Assembly (NCBI RefSeq): GCF_013282215.1
Contig: NZ_CP048103.1
Coordinates: 124,001 to 188,000, forward strand
From: Kroppenstedtia eburnea
Lineage (GTDB): Bacteria; Bacillota; Bacilli; Thermoactinomycetales; DSM-45169
Length of the DNA stretch: 64,000 nt
Direction: 5' to 3'
A program made the position numbers and the translations under genes. Below, piece after piece: positions 28,959-37,617 of the stretch (positions are counted from its first letter, which is position 1; each line of letters begins with the position of its first letter). The notes beneath the pieces were generated by a model that was not told the DNA's origin, searched no databases, and saw nothing but the letters and a program-made list of their open reading frames with translations.

Positions 28959-29834
28959 TTACCGGCCTTTCAGCACTTCCCGCAGCCGGTCGGGATGGTT
29001 GGTGAACATCCCGGTGACCCCCCAGTCGATCAGCTTTTTCATATCTTCCTTGCTGTTGACGGTATAGGGATGAATGTCCAAACCATGTTTTCGTACCTTC
29101 TGCACAAACTCCCGATCGATCATCTGAAAGTTGGGCCCGACACCGATGGCATAGGATTTGACGGCTGCCAGCTCTTCATCGGTGATGGTGGCCGGCGATG
29201 GATAGGAGAGAAGCTGGACCAGGGGGATGTCCGGATTCAACCGATGCACCTTCAAAAGACTCTCCTGACTGAAGGACTGGATCAGCACATGACCTTTGCG
29301 CAGGGAATTCTTCCGCAACAACCGATGCCGCTCCAGAGTGTCGAGCAGCTTCTCTTCCATCCCCGGATACACATGGGGCGCCTTCGTTTCGATGTAGTAT
29401 TTTTTATTGGGACCGAAGTGCTCCAGCACTTCATCCAGGGTGGGCACCTGCTGACCTGCATACTCCGGCTTGGCATACTGGGGATACTTTTCGTTGAACC
29501 AGGAGCCTGCATCCAACTTCTTGATCTCTGCCAGGGTGTGATCCTTCACCTGACCGCTTCCGTTGGTGGTTCGATCCAGCGTCTCATCGTGCATGCAGAT
29601 CAGGTGGCCGTCCTGGGTCATCTGCAGATCAATCTCAATGTAATCCCCTTTCATCTTGTCACCCAACTTATAGGAGGGAAGAGTATGCTCCGGGGCATAG
29701 GCGGAAGCCCCCCGGTGGGCCACATTGAGCACCTCCTTCTTCTTGGCGGCCACAACTGAACCTGTCGTCAACCCGGCCACCACCAGCCCCGCCGCGGTCA
29801 CTCCCGACAACCAAACCTTCCAATCAACTTTCAT
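28959..29834 (-). CDS. Exported glycerophosphodiester phosphodiesterase (paralogue)
   Basis: 291 residues with a signal peptide (MKVDWKVWLSG, hydrophobic to about 28). The catalytic segments read VAHRGASAYAPEHTLPSYKL and EIDLQMTQDGHLICMHDETL. It is about half identical by eye to the neighbour at 27820, pointing to a tandem duplication. The ATG at 29834 follows GAAAGGATGG on the minus strand; a much longer open frame upstream runs through unrelated sequence antisense to the ggt fragment and is not used. Confidence 0.9.
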   Translation of the reverse strand: MKVDWKVWLSGVTAAGLVVAGLTTGSVVAAKKKEVLNVAHRGASAYAPEHTLPSYKLGDKMKGDYIEIDLQMTQDGHLICMHDETLDRTTNGSGQVKDHTLAEIKKLDAGSWFNEKYPQYAKPEYAGQQVPTLDEVLEHFGPNKKYYIETKAPHVYPGMEEKLLDTLERHRLLRKNSLRKGHVLIQSFSQESLLKVHRLNPDIPLVQLLSYPSPATITDEELAAVKSYAIGVGPNFQMIDREFVQKVRKHGLDIHPYTVNSKEDMKKLIDWGVTGMFTNHPDRLREVLKGR

Positions 29835-29990
29835 CCGAATCCATCCTTTCCAAGGAATCTCCCACGGACATCCTACCCAACGAACATTAAGAATTGGTTG
29901 ACGAAGGATTAACAACGGGTTGACTGAGTCAGGAAGGAGTTGTATCTCCCCTTTTCTTCGATCGCAATCCACTGTTTTCCTTCCTTTTGG

Positions 29991-30554
29991 ATCGGTGAAA
30001 CCACCCACTTCACCGTCGCTGACAAATGGGGCAACCTCGTTTCCTACACGACCACCATCGAACAGCTCTTTGGCTCCGGCATCATGGTCCCCGGATACGG
30101 AATCATGCTGAACAATGAACTGACCGACTTTGACGCCGTCTCCGGCGGCCCCAATGAAGTCCGTCCCGGCAAACGTCCCATGAGTTCCATGAGTCCCACC
30201 ATCGTCCTGAAGGACGGCCAACCCGTCCTCACCGTCGGCTCCCCCGGCGGCGCCAACATCATCGCCTCCGTCTCCCAGACTCTTCTCCATGTATTGGAAT
30301 ACGACATGGATCTGAAAGAGGCCATTGAAGAACCCCGCATCTACACCAGCCAATACCCCAACATCCGTTGGGAAGAAGGCATCCCGCCGGGAGTCCGTAC
30401 CGCCCTCGAAGCCAAGGGCCATCGCTTCGATCCGGAACCCCAAGACATCGGCAACGTCCAGGCCATCCGCATCGACCGCAAGACCGGCCTCTACCACGGT
30501 GCCGCCGACTCCACCCGGGAAGGCGTGGCCATCGGGATCGGGGGGAAGAGGTGA
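29991..30554 (+). pseudogene. ggt: 5'-truncated gamma-glutamyltransferase
   Basis: The readable frame matches the Ggt small subunit from its first residues (IGETTHFTVADKWGN) to the end, including SYTTTIEQLFGSG, GKRPMSSMSPTI and VGSPGGANII. The whole large subunit and the signal peptide are missing. The fragment starts almost at the autoprocessing Thr. A short unrelated leader with GGAAGGAG and TTG at about 29940 could allow expression, but Ggt cannot mature without its large subunit. I therefore call it a remnant of a deletion at the edge of the accessory region. Confidence 0.85.
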
Positions 30555-30616
30555 GGGGAGCCAAATATGCACCCTTAGGGTATTTGCAATACCTGAAGTA
30601 AACACAGGAAAACAGC

Positions 30617-30653
30617 AAGCTGGCGTCTGTTCCGGGATAGGCGTCAGCTTTTT
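30617..30653 (+). terminator. Terminator after the ggt remnant
   Basis: AAGCTGGCG pairs with CGTCAGCTT (one G-T), followed by TTTC. Confidence 0.6.
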
Positions 30654-30730
30654 CAATTTCAGCCTTGGAGGATATACTTCCTATCGATAGTTTTTACTAG
30701 ACCTACAATCTAGAATATTCGACAAAAAGA

Positions 30731-30759
30731 TTGAACAGGAAGGAATATTTTGCTATGCT
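30731..30759 (+). promoter_or_regulatory. Sigma-A promoter of the first signal peptidase-toxin unit
   Basis: TTGAAC and TATGCT with a 17-base spacer, 38 bases before the signal peptidase start. It would drive the peptidase, the Yip1-like gene and the pilin-headed toxin together. Confidence 0.55.
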
Positions 30760-30797
30760 TATCCTCGAGTTGGGCGTTTTGGAAAGGAGGAGGAGCG

Positions 30798-31259
30798 TTG
30801 AAGAAGGTTTTTATCATCTCTTTGGCAACAATCGCCTTCTTGGTCGCAGGCGTTCTTGTTTTTTTTCAGCATTTTTTTATTTACGAAGTGGATGGCAACA
30901 GTATGAACCCCACACTCAAAAATCGTGAATCGGTGCTCAGTCGGGAATTCGCACTGAAAGATATTGAACGGGGAGATATTATCGGTTTCGCCCCTTCCGA
31001 CTTTGCGGAGGACGAATTTTTGAAACGGGTGGTGGGACTTCCGGGGGATACCGTGGAAATCAAAAACGAACAGGTCCTCGTCAATGGGAAGAAAGCTCCG
31101 TACCCCATCAACGCCAAAGGGGCCCCCGATTTTGGTCCGGTCCATGTGAAAAAGGATCGTTTGTTTGTGTTGGGTGATCTTCTGTCTGTGAGTGAAGACA
31201 GCCGGGATTTTGGAGTGATTTCATACGAACAGGTTAGAGGCGTATTGGTGTTTAAGTGA
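30798..31259 (+). CDS. Type I signal peptidase (first copy)
   Basis: 153 residues. A single N-terminal membrane helix (about 3-26) is followed by the catalytic Ser in VDGNSMNPTL, the catalytic Lys in FLKRVVGLPGD and the box VLGDLLSVSEDSRDFG. It would cleave leaders on the outer face of the membrane. The start is a TTG at 30798 after AAAGGAGGAGG. It heads a unit with a Yip1-like gene and a pilin-headed toxin; the same trio recurs at 48.9-51.6 kb, so it may be dedicated to that system. Confidence 0.88.
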   Translation: MKKVFIISLATIAFLVAGVLVFFQHFFIYEVDGNSMNPTLKNRESVLSREFALKDIERGDIIGFAPSDFAEDEFLKRVVGLPGDTVEIKNEQVLVNGKKAPYPINAKGAPDFGPVHVKKDRLFVLGDLLSVSEDSRDFGVISYEQVRGVLVFK

Positions 31260-31284
31260 TTGAAGACAAATGGAGGCGACAGAT

Positions 31285-31911
31285 GTGGACATGTCCAAAC
31301 CCTGGATTTCGATCTGGCTGCGAACCCGGGAGACGATTCGGGAATCGCTATCGGAAACACCTCGCCTGACAAAGATGGTCTTGGTCGCATTGTTCGGGAT
31401 TGTTTTCGGATATGACATGGCAGTATCACAGGAACTGGGGGACAAGTATTCCTTGGGACTGATCCTGTGGGGATCTCCCTTGACCGGGATCCTCAATGCT
31501 TTTATCTACTGGCTGGTGATCAGCTGGCTTGTCTATTGGATCGGAAGTCGGCTGTTCAACGGGGACGGGGATTGGGAGGAAACACGGACAGCCATGGCTT
31601 GGGCCGGAGTCCCCTTCATTGCAAAATTGATTCTCTGGATTCCGCAATGGCTTCTGTTCGGCAAGGACAACTTTACAACCGAAACGCCTTTACTGGACAC
31701 CTCGGTGGGATTGTCCGTCCTGTTTTGGCTGTTCGGATTGCTGGATCTGATCCTGACCATCTGGTATTTTGTCGTGCTGTCCAAAAGCATCGGCGAGGTG
31801 CACGGGATCTCTTCTATACTGGGTTTTGGAATTGTGATGCTCAGTTATTTGGCGGTGATCCTGGTGTTGGTGATGATCAGTCTGGTCACCTTCGGCTTAT
31901 TGATGGGCTAG
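31285..31911 (+). CDS. Yip1-like multi-pass membrane protein (first copy)
   Basis: 208 residues with about five membrane helices. It has the N-terminal pattern PWISIWLRTRETIRESL, later WAGVPFIAKLILWIPQWLLFG, shared with the proteins at 48856 and 49486. The family resembles Yip1 domain proteins; their bacterial role is unknown. The GTG at 31285 lies eight bases after GGAGG; the ATG at 31270 overlaps that site. It is located between a signal peptidase and a toxin gene, which suggests a role in handling the toxin in the membrane (inference). Confidence 0.75.
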   Translation: MDMSKPWISIWLRTRETIRESLSETPRLTKMVLVALFGIVFGYDMAVSQELGDKYSLGLILWGSPLTGILNAFIYWLVISWLVYWIGSRLFNGDGDWEETRTAMAWAGVPFIAKLILWIPQWLLFGKDNFTTETPLLDTSVGLSVLFWLFGLLDLILTIWYFVVLSKSIGEVHGISSILGFGIVMLSYLAVILVLVMISLVTFGLLMG

Positions 31912-31936
31912 AAAATGGAAGGAGAAAAGTGCCAAT

Positions 31937-32836
31937 ATGCGCAATCGATGGGCATCTTTTATAAGAAGCCGCAAAGGCGCCCAGACAGTGGAGTATATCA
32001 TCATCCTGGTGGCCGGTGCTCTATTGGCCGGGCTGCTGTACAACTTCCTGTCCGGCGGTGAATTGCAACAGACGCTGAAAACCAAGATCGAGCAGATCAT
32101 CGCGGGGGATGTAAGCGGAGGTAAAGCACCCGAACAGGGAAAGACGCCAGAGGTAAAGCCACAACCCAAACCGAAGGCGGCCGAAAAACAGGAGCCAAAG
32201 AAAAAAGATAAGCCGTTGTGGAAGAAAGTTGTTGATAATAAGTATGTCAAGGAAGGGGCCGATTTTGCCTTAGACAGCATCCCGGTGGTCAGCAACATCA
32301 AATCGGGTTATGAAGCGGTCACGGGGAAAGACATCTATGGAAACAAACTGAGTAAAACAGATCGTGCCATCGCAGCAACAGGTGTGTTCTTTCCTGGAGC
32401 CAAGCATGTCAAACGGGGTGCAAAGATTGCTGACAAAGGCTTCGACTTGGTCAAGGGGACTAAGAAAAACAAGGGGGTCAAGCGAGAAGGGTGTGCTTGT
32501 CCAAAGGGGCCAAAGAAACCCGTTGAAAAAGGAGTGAATTGGAAGAGTACCAAAAAATTCGGACACACATTTTCGCGTCATGGTGCTGGAGATAAAAACA
32601 CTAATAGGTTAAGGGGACGTGCCGCAAGTACTAACCAAGAGCAAGGGCAATGGTTGGATAATCAAAAAGCGGCTGAGTTTCTTGATTCCCTTGGGGAAGT
32701 GAAAGAAGTCACAGAAGTCAATTTACCTAAAGGGTTGGGACAGATAATAACCCCGAGCGGGGAAATTGTAGAAGCCACCAAGATAAGGGTTGTTCCTTCC
32801 CCTACAGGAATTAAAACTGCATTTCCTATAAGGTAG
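31937..32836 (+). CDS. Pilin-headed polymorphic toxin 1
   Basis: 299 residues. Residues 11-37 are a Flp-pilin signal and helix (RKGAQTVEYIIIL), with Glu at +5 after the predicted cleavage Gly. KTKIEQIIAGDVSGG follows, then a P/K/E-rich linker (55-90). A pretoxin region (about 100-165) reads GADFALDSIPVVSNIKSGYE. A GCACP motif (about 180) precedes a C-terminal domain with FGHTFSRHGAGD and EQGQWLDNQKAAEFL; this looks like a small nuclease-type toxin but I cannot name the family. A candidate immunity gene follows after 428 bases. GGAGAAAAG lies upstream of the ATG. Confidence 0.8.
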   Translation: MRNRWASFIRSRKGAQTVEYIIILVAGALLAGLLYNFLSGGELQQTLKTKIEQIIAGDVSGGKAPEQGKTPEVKPQPKPKAAEKQEPKKKDKPLWKKVVDNKYVKEGADFALDSIPVVSNIKSGYEAVTGKDIYGNKLSKTDRAIAATGVFFPGAKHVKRGAKIADKGFDLVKGTKKNKGVKREGCACPKGPKKPVEKGVNWKSTKKFGHTFSRHGAGDKNTNRLRGRAASTNQEQGQWLDNQKAAEFLDSLGEVKEVTEVNLPKGLGQIITPSGEIVEATKIRVVPSPTGIKTAFPIR

Positions 32837-33264
32837 GTAAGTAGATCAACATTACCAGTGAACTTAGCGCCTAATCCTGATGTCTCATGTTTTTATGCCG
32901 CTACCCTTTGGAAAAATGTTTGTCATGACTTTTTTCATGAAGTATGAAATAGATCCTGGCCTTTTGGATGAACATCGTATGGATCGTTGACTTAAAGTAA
33001 TCCTTTCAATACTATTTGGATAAATGACAAAGAGAGACAGGATTTTTGATCATCCATATTAAGGTGGAAAATTTGGTGGGGGCGGTGAAGAACCTTTGGC
33101 ACTCAGGGCAGTACAAGGTCATCCCGTTCCCCTGTTCTTTTGCAAGAGATCATAGCCGTTCCACCATTGTCATCTTTACAATGGAGCAAAGGGAAGACGA
33201 AAGGACAGTTTTGTTTCCATCACCCATTTCCTGGTTAACCAAAAGCCATGAAGGAGAGATTAAT
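32837..33264 (+). other. AT-rich gap between toxin 1 and its candidate immunity gene
   Basis: 428 bases without a convincing gene. A readable frame upstream of the next ATG (from about 33046) has no ribosome-binding site and composition unlike the neighbours; it may be debris of an older cassette. Such a gap is unusual because other pairs here nearly touch. Confidence 0.4.
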
Positions 33265-33777
33265 ATGTTTAATATGCAGCTAGTTGTTAAAAAACCTTTG
33301 GAAGATATCCCACAAACATTTTCCGTAAAAAAATATGATGTTGAATTAGATGATGGAAGGTCAGTCATATATGATATATGTGAGGTATTTAGTAATACAG
33401 GGGAGATATCTTTTTTTGTTTCTGGATTTGGACAAAAAGAGTGGCCTGTCGACTGTTTATTTGATCTTTCATCGGTTATTGAGCAACTACCTGAGATAAT
33501 AATAAAAGTGAATGATAGGTCTGATTTTATTTTAGATTTTTATGAACAAGGGATCGAACGTGAAGTGCGATTTGCATATTGCGGAGATCATTATGTGTTA
33601 ACCTGTAAGAGCAGGACGGATTGGAATCCCGAGCCTGATAAAATAAGAATGAAAAAAGAAGATGTTCGGTTTCTATTTATGAATTTGTACAACAAATTCA
33701 TAGAATTGGGTAACTATTTATGTCCGGATTTAACAGGGAATAAATTGTTAAGGAAGTGGTTGGAGTATGGACAGTAG
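33265..33777 (+). CDS. Candidate immunity protein for toxin 1
   Basis: 170 residues, acidic, without signal or membrane helix, so cytosolic. It begins MFNMQLVVKKPLEDIPQTF. The ATG at 33265 is nine bases after GAAGGAGAG; a longer frame from 33046 is rejected. I do not recognise the family. The gene is much more AT-rich than the first 30 kb, typical of cassette genes. The immunity role is inferred only from its place after a toxin gene. Confidence 0.55.
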   Translation: MFNMQLVVKKPLEDIPQTFSVKKYDVELDDGRSVIYDICEVFSNTGEISFFVSGFGQKEWPVDCLFDLSSVIEQLPEIIIKVNDRSDFILDFYEQGIEREVRFAYCGDHYVLTCKSRTDWNPEPDKIRMKKEDVRFLFMNLYNKFIELGNYLCPDLTGNKLLRKWLEYGQ

Positions 33778-33821
33778 TAGCTCTTAAGATCTCTACCAAA
33801 TCCTTCATATATGCTGTATAG

Positions 33822-34115
33822 GTGCTCCATAATCGAGAAATTGAGCGCTTGGTGCAGTGGATCCAGTCTCTCCTGTCGAAATACGGGAAAACCGAAGTCC
33901 TCTTCGGATTGGAACCTACCGGACACTACTGGTTGCCCTTGGCTCAGTTTTTGCGGAAACAGGGCATCCAGGTGGCGCTGGTCAACCCCATGCACGTGAA
34001 GAAAAGCAAAGAGCTGGACGACAATTCCCCGACCAAAAACGATGTCAAGGATGCCCGGGTCATCACCCAGCTGGTTAAAGACGGCCGGTATCCCGAGCCG
34101 AATCTATCCACCGAG
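33822..34115 (+). pseudogene. IS110-family transposase fragment
   Basis: About 98 codons read as the N-terminal DEDD domain of an IS110/IS1111 transposase: FGLEPTGHYWLPLAQFL, then VALVNPMHVKKSKELDDNSP and TKNDVKDARVI. The start of the domain and the whole C-terminal half are missing, and the frame runs into the next gene. It is GC-rich relative to its surroundings. It is a remnant of an insertion that helped scramble the cassette region. Confidence 0.85.
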
Positions 34116-34147
34116 AGGGAGGAAATAACTTTGAGATGGGATAAATT

Positions 34148-34747
34148 TTGGAGAGAAATAGAGCAATATTCATTATTGCACAACAAGAGCTAGAGAAGAT
34201 GTCAAAAGAAGAGCGTAAAAGCGAGCTGCTCAACATGTGGGGAATTGATGACGAAAACCCTGAGTTTGCTGTGCTGCCCGATTCTCTGCAGGAAGAAATA
34301 CTTCAAACCGATGGACCTGTTGTAGATGTGATGAGCCCCAGATATGACCCTTTGTTGATGGAAGCCTTAAAGAAGGAATATGTTGGTGTTAATAATGATT
34401 ATTTATCTGAACGAGTCTCCAGGATCGTAGGTGAAGAAGTTGTAGTTGAAGGGCAAGAAGATAAGTTTTTTGCCTGCCCGTGTTGTATGTATCGAACATT
34501 AACAGAACGTGGACAGTATGATATTTGTCCGGTCTGTTTTTGGGAGGATGACGGAAATGATAAGCTTGGACATTACAGTGGGCCAAACCATATGACATTG
34601 GCCGAAGGGCGGGACCACTTTGTCCGATACGGAGCAGTGACCCCATCGGCCTTAAAATATATTAAGCCTGATGCAAAGAAACGTTACTATTTCGGATGGT
34701 GGGGATTGGTAAGGTGTACTGCCACTTCTAAAGACCAGGACTCCTAA
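34148..34747 (+). CDS. CPCC-type cysteine-rich protein, orphan immunity candidate
   Basis: 199 residues. The centre carries FACPCCMYRTL, DICPVCFWEDDG and GPNHMTLAEGRDHF, the signature of the cysteine-rich CPCC family, which often occurs in immunity arrays of polymorphic toxins. The N-terminal stretch (AQQELEKMSKEERKSELLN) is typical of longer members. The start is a TTG at 34148 with no good ribosome-binding site, because the IS110 fragment abuts it; the true promoter may have been lost. No toxin adjoins it now. Confidence 0.7.
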   Translation: MERNRAIFIIAQQELEKMSKEERKSELLNMWGIDDENPEFAVLPDSLQEEILQTDGPVVDVMSPRYDPLLMEALKKEYVGVNNDYLSERVSRIVGEEVVVEGQEDKFFACPCCMYRTLTERGQYDICPVCFWEDDGNDKLGHYSGPNHMTLAEGRDHFVRYGAVTPSALKYIKPDAKKRYYFGWWGLVRCTATSKDQDS

Positions 34748-34820
34748 ATAAAGTGGCTCGAAAAAACTCGGCCACTTTATTCATTCTTGGGACATATTCT
34801 GAGATAGGGAGTAAGGGATC

Positions 34821-36031
34821 ATGATGGATGAAATAGACTTTGGTCGAGGAGAGGTTTTCTATAAAAACTTTGATATTGAACCGGAGACTCCCCTGGAAGA
34901 CCAGTTCTTAGACGAGGATATGCTGTTGGTGAAGTTTAACGGCGGCCAATATTATCTGGATGCAGGTTGGTACTTGGTGGATGGTGGTTGCTTTGTGATC
35001 AAGGCCGAAGGGGATCACAGAGGGTCGGTCAGGGAAGAGAGGGCCTACAGCTTGGAAGAACTAAAGATCAAGCTGGAAGAGACGGTCCGTTATATTCATT
35101 CGATCATGGATGAACCTGATGAGTATCCTTATTACAAAAACCACTATCCCGTTTCACCTCACTCTGAAAACAAAGCAGATCAATGGATTGGAGAAATCGA
35201 AGTGGAATGGGAGGGAAAGCAGTCTGAGATCACTTGGGATCTGGTGCAGAAGGTGGAACAGAACTGGGGAGTGGATTTGCCACAAGAACTGAAAAACATC
35301 GTCTTCATTGTAATGGTGGCGGCCCGATCCCGTGCCAATTCCAGTATGATGGGGAGTCCGTAACAGACTTTGATCATCTGTACAGCTTTCATCCAGATGA
35401 TCCGCAAAACATCTTTCGTAAGGAAAACACCTCCTTTGAAGTCCCTGAAAGAGTTTTCCCCTTCGGAAGTACAGGGAGAGGAGATCTGTGTCTGGACTTT
35501 CGGCGGGATCCTTCCCATCCGTCAGTGATCCTACGGAGTGAAAGCGGGTCCACAGAGTATGTTCTCGCCAGTGGCTTTGAAGAGTTTTTCGGTAAACTTC
35601 ATTATCATTTTGGTTGGTTGCCTGGAGTAAACCCATCATCACCTCGGATCCTTAAAAACCATCTGGATCAAATGGAAACAGAGTGGGGTATTTCACTCCT
35701 TCCCAGCTACAAAAAGCTGGTGCTGGAACATCCCGGTGGCTCCCCCCATGCCCCTTGCTTTTATGGTGAAAAGGGAAGGGGAGAAGTGGATTTCCTGCTG
35801 AGAGTGGATAATTTGGATATGGAAAACAGCATCCGATCCATACACCAAAAACATTTTCACGGAACCAGCTACATTCCTTTTGCTCAATGTAAAGGGGGAC
35901 AGATCTTGTGTATGGATTACAACGAGAAAGAGTCGGATCCTGAAGTTGTGGTATGGGATCGGACGGAAAATCACTTTTATAAGGTCAAAAGCAGTTTTGG
36001 CAGGTTCCTGCACTATTTAAGGTATCAGTAG
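34821..36031 (+). pseudogene. Frameshifted protein with two SMI1/KNR4 (SUKH) domains
   Basis: Two overlapping frames together read as one protein of about 400 residues. The first (from the ATG at 34821) ends ITWDLVQKVEQNWGVDLPQE then LKNIVF. The match continues in another frame as HCNGGGPIPCQFQYDGE. The switch lies near 35306 and looks like one lost base. A first SUKH domain spans the break and a second begins around 35630 (METEWGISLLPSYKKLVLEH). SUKH proteins are common immunity proteins against nuclease toxins. An assembly error at 35306 would restore it. Confidence 0.7.
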
Positions 36032-36433
36032 ATTTGCTTTATGTGGACTTCTGGAAGTATGGAGTCGCCATTTAGAGTTGCATAGATTCAGAGATTACTT
36101 AATTCAAGCCCGTTCGGAAACCTCTGAACGGGCCTTGGAAAATTGGCGTTATTAAACTTGCTTTTAATATAATTCATTAAAAGCAGGGCTTGTTGATTAA
36201 CTATATTTTAGAGGAAGACGTGTACTACCACTCTCCGATGCATCCCTTAAGAAGGCGGAGACGTCCGCTCCGAATCTTCCATTCGGGCATGCAGGGGCAA
36301 CGCCGGGACTGAAGCAACACAAACCCCTAAGCGCCCTGTCCCCAGATACGCTGGGTAGGATGCCATAAGGTAGCTTTGGTTGCACAGGACTCCCTTCTAC
36401 CGCCTGTTTTCTGGTCAATCAAAAGCCTTGTCA
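36032..36433. other. 402-base gap with hairpins and a possible mobile-element end
   Basis: AAGCCCGTTC and GAACGGGC form a hairpin at 36106-36133. The segment 36200-36420 is GC-rich between AT-rich genes and has small hairpins (CCCAG/CTGGG near 36342). On the minus strand a short frame could be the end of an IS200/IS605-type tnpB gene, but no catalytic motif is present, so I leave it unassigned. Confidence 0.3.
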
Positions 36434-36649
36434 TTAAAGGTTTTTTATATCACTTAGCTCTGACCATATCCCTTTCAAACCTTGATTACGCATCCAAACA
36501 GTAAATTGTTCAAATGTGTCTTCCGTAAGTATATCCTCTAATTTCCACATAGCTTCACATTCATCACAGATTAAAATATCCAAATTTAATCTACTAATTT
36601 TTGCCTTCTTAACTACCCCGTTACCGTCACAAAAAGGACAAACGATCAT
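36434..36649 (-). CDS. Small zinc-ribbon protein
   Basis: 71 residues. Two Cys pairs (VCPFCDGNG and LICDECEAMW) suggest one zinc ribbon, followed by an acidic tail. No membrane helix. It lies on the minus strand with two related zinc-ribbon frames upstream. I take it as a member of an immunity-like cluster downstream of a toxin fragment at 37414, but no function is known. The ribosome-binding site is poor. Confidence 0.55.
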   Translation of the reverse strand: MIVCPFCDGNGVVKKAKISRLNLDILICDECEAMWKLEDILTEDTFEQFTVWMRNQGLKGIWSELSDIKNL

Positions 36650-36869
36650 GTTAACACCACCATTATTTTATAAAAATCAAGGCCGGTGCTCACCTGTCTT
36701 GGTTGCGCCACAGGAACTGTAAAAGGATGAGTGAGGTCCCCATGGGGACATTTCCGATGGGGAAAATCCCTTTGGGGAGCGAATCAGAGTTGATAAGCCC
36801 ATCCGGAAACCTCGGAAAGGACTTTTTATCTTCAGTCTTAGATGACTCGCTTTTTCCTAGGATAGACTT

Positions 36870-37400
36870 TTACACTTGATCCTCTTCCATGATAATTAAT
36901 CGTCTTCGATTAGTTATTTCCGCTTTGGTGGGCCAGCCCTTTTCATCGGTGGGTCGGCCTTTTTCATCGATATATTCATCTAACAAACCAACACCATCTC
37001 CCTGAAGTGCTGTTCCTTTGATCCAAGCTAGATCACATTCACAAACATCAATCTCTTCCTGCAAACCTTTTATGCTCAGTCGTTCCATTATTCCATATCC
37101 ACCTCTACAGTTTGGGCATAGTAAATATTCTTTTCTGAAGGGGGGCTGGGGGTCCTCCTCTTCTACAATGATCAGTGGTTTCTTTTTAGTTATCTTCATG
37201 CTGGAAGGAGAAATTCCTATCTTCTTCAAATAGTCAATCCATTGCTATTCAGAAGCCAATGAGACGTTCAAATCCCAGTATCTTTTCCAAATCAAATCAC
37301 AGTGGGAACAGATATAAAATCCGCGCTCTATCCCTTCCACTTCCATGAGATAAATCTGACCTTCTTTGCAATTAGGACACCTCAAATATTCTTTCTCCAT
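36870..37400 (-). pseudogene. Zinc-ribbon protein frame interrupted by a TAG
   Basis: One minus-strand frame runs from the ATG at 37400 to the stop at 36870 but has a TAG at 37245-37247. The first 51 codons contain YLRCPNCKEGQ and FYICSHCDLIW. After the stop, QWIDYLKKIG leads to a second ribbon with LLCPNCRGGYG and IDVCECDLAW. It may be a two-ribbon gene broken by a nonsense change, or two small genes. The first part alone could be made as a 51-residue protein. It lies 13 bases after the stop of a toxin remnant, the place of an immunity gene. Confidence 0.55.
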
Positions 37401-37413
37401 ACAAACCGTCTCC

Positions 37414-37617
37414 TTACAATCCCCAATAAGCTTTCGCTCGGGATTTCATTTTCTCCACTTTTAGAGGATAAGAAGTAACCACTCTGCTTGTTCCTTTATC
37501 AACCACAATCCTTACGCTTTTTTCGCCCTTGGTTCCCACTTGCTCTCCCATATAGATATCATAAACCTCAGTATTAGCTTTTCTTGAAGTATTAGGTGTG
37601 TTCCCTTTTTTAGTTCT
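37414..37617 (-). pseudogene. Orphan C-terminal toxin fragment (minus strand)
   Basis: About 67 codons without a start read as a toxin tail: TEVYDIYMGEQVGTKGEKS, then VRIVVDKGTSRVVTSYPLK and KMKSRAKAYWGL at the end. A stop lies just upstream in the same frame, so no pilin head or pretoxin remains. It meets the plus-strand Ntox47-like gene head to head at about 37617, a rearrangement point. The zinc-ribbon frames downstream could be its former immunity genes. Confidence 0.6.

Noticed and set aside
28953-29759. A 268-codon plus-strand frame opposite the second phosphodiesterase
   Set aside because: The minus-strand gene has clear catalytic motifs, a signal peptide and a ribosome-binding site; the plus frame has none.
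33046-33264. A 5' extension of the immunity gene at 33265
   Set aside because: The extension has no start signal and looks unlike the following protein, while the ATG at 33265 has a good ribosome-binding site.
36197-36418. A minus-strand 73-codon frame as the end of an IS200/IS605 tnpB gene
   Set aside because: No zinc-finger or RuvC motif is present and no start signal is visible. The resemblance rests on recall of C-terminal sequences only.
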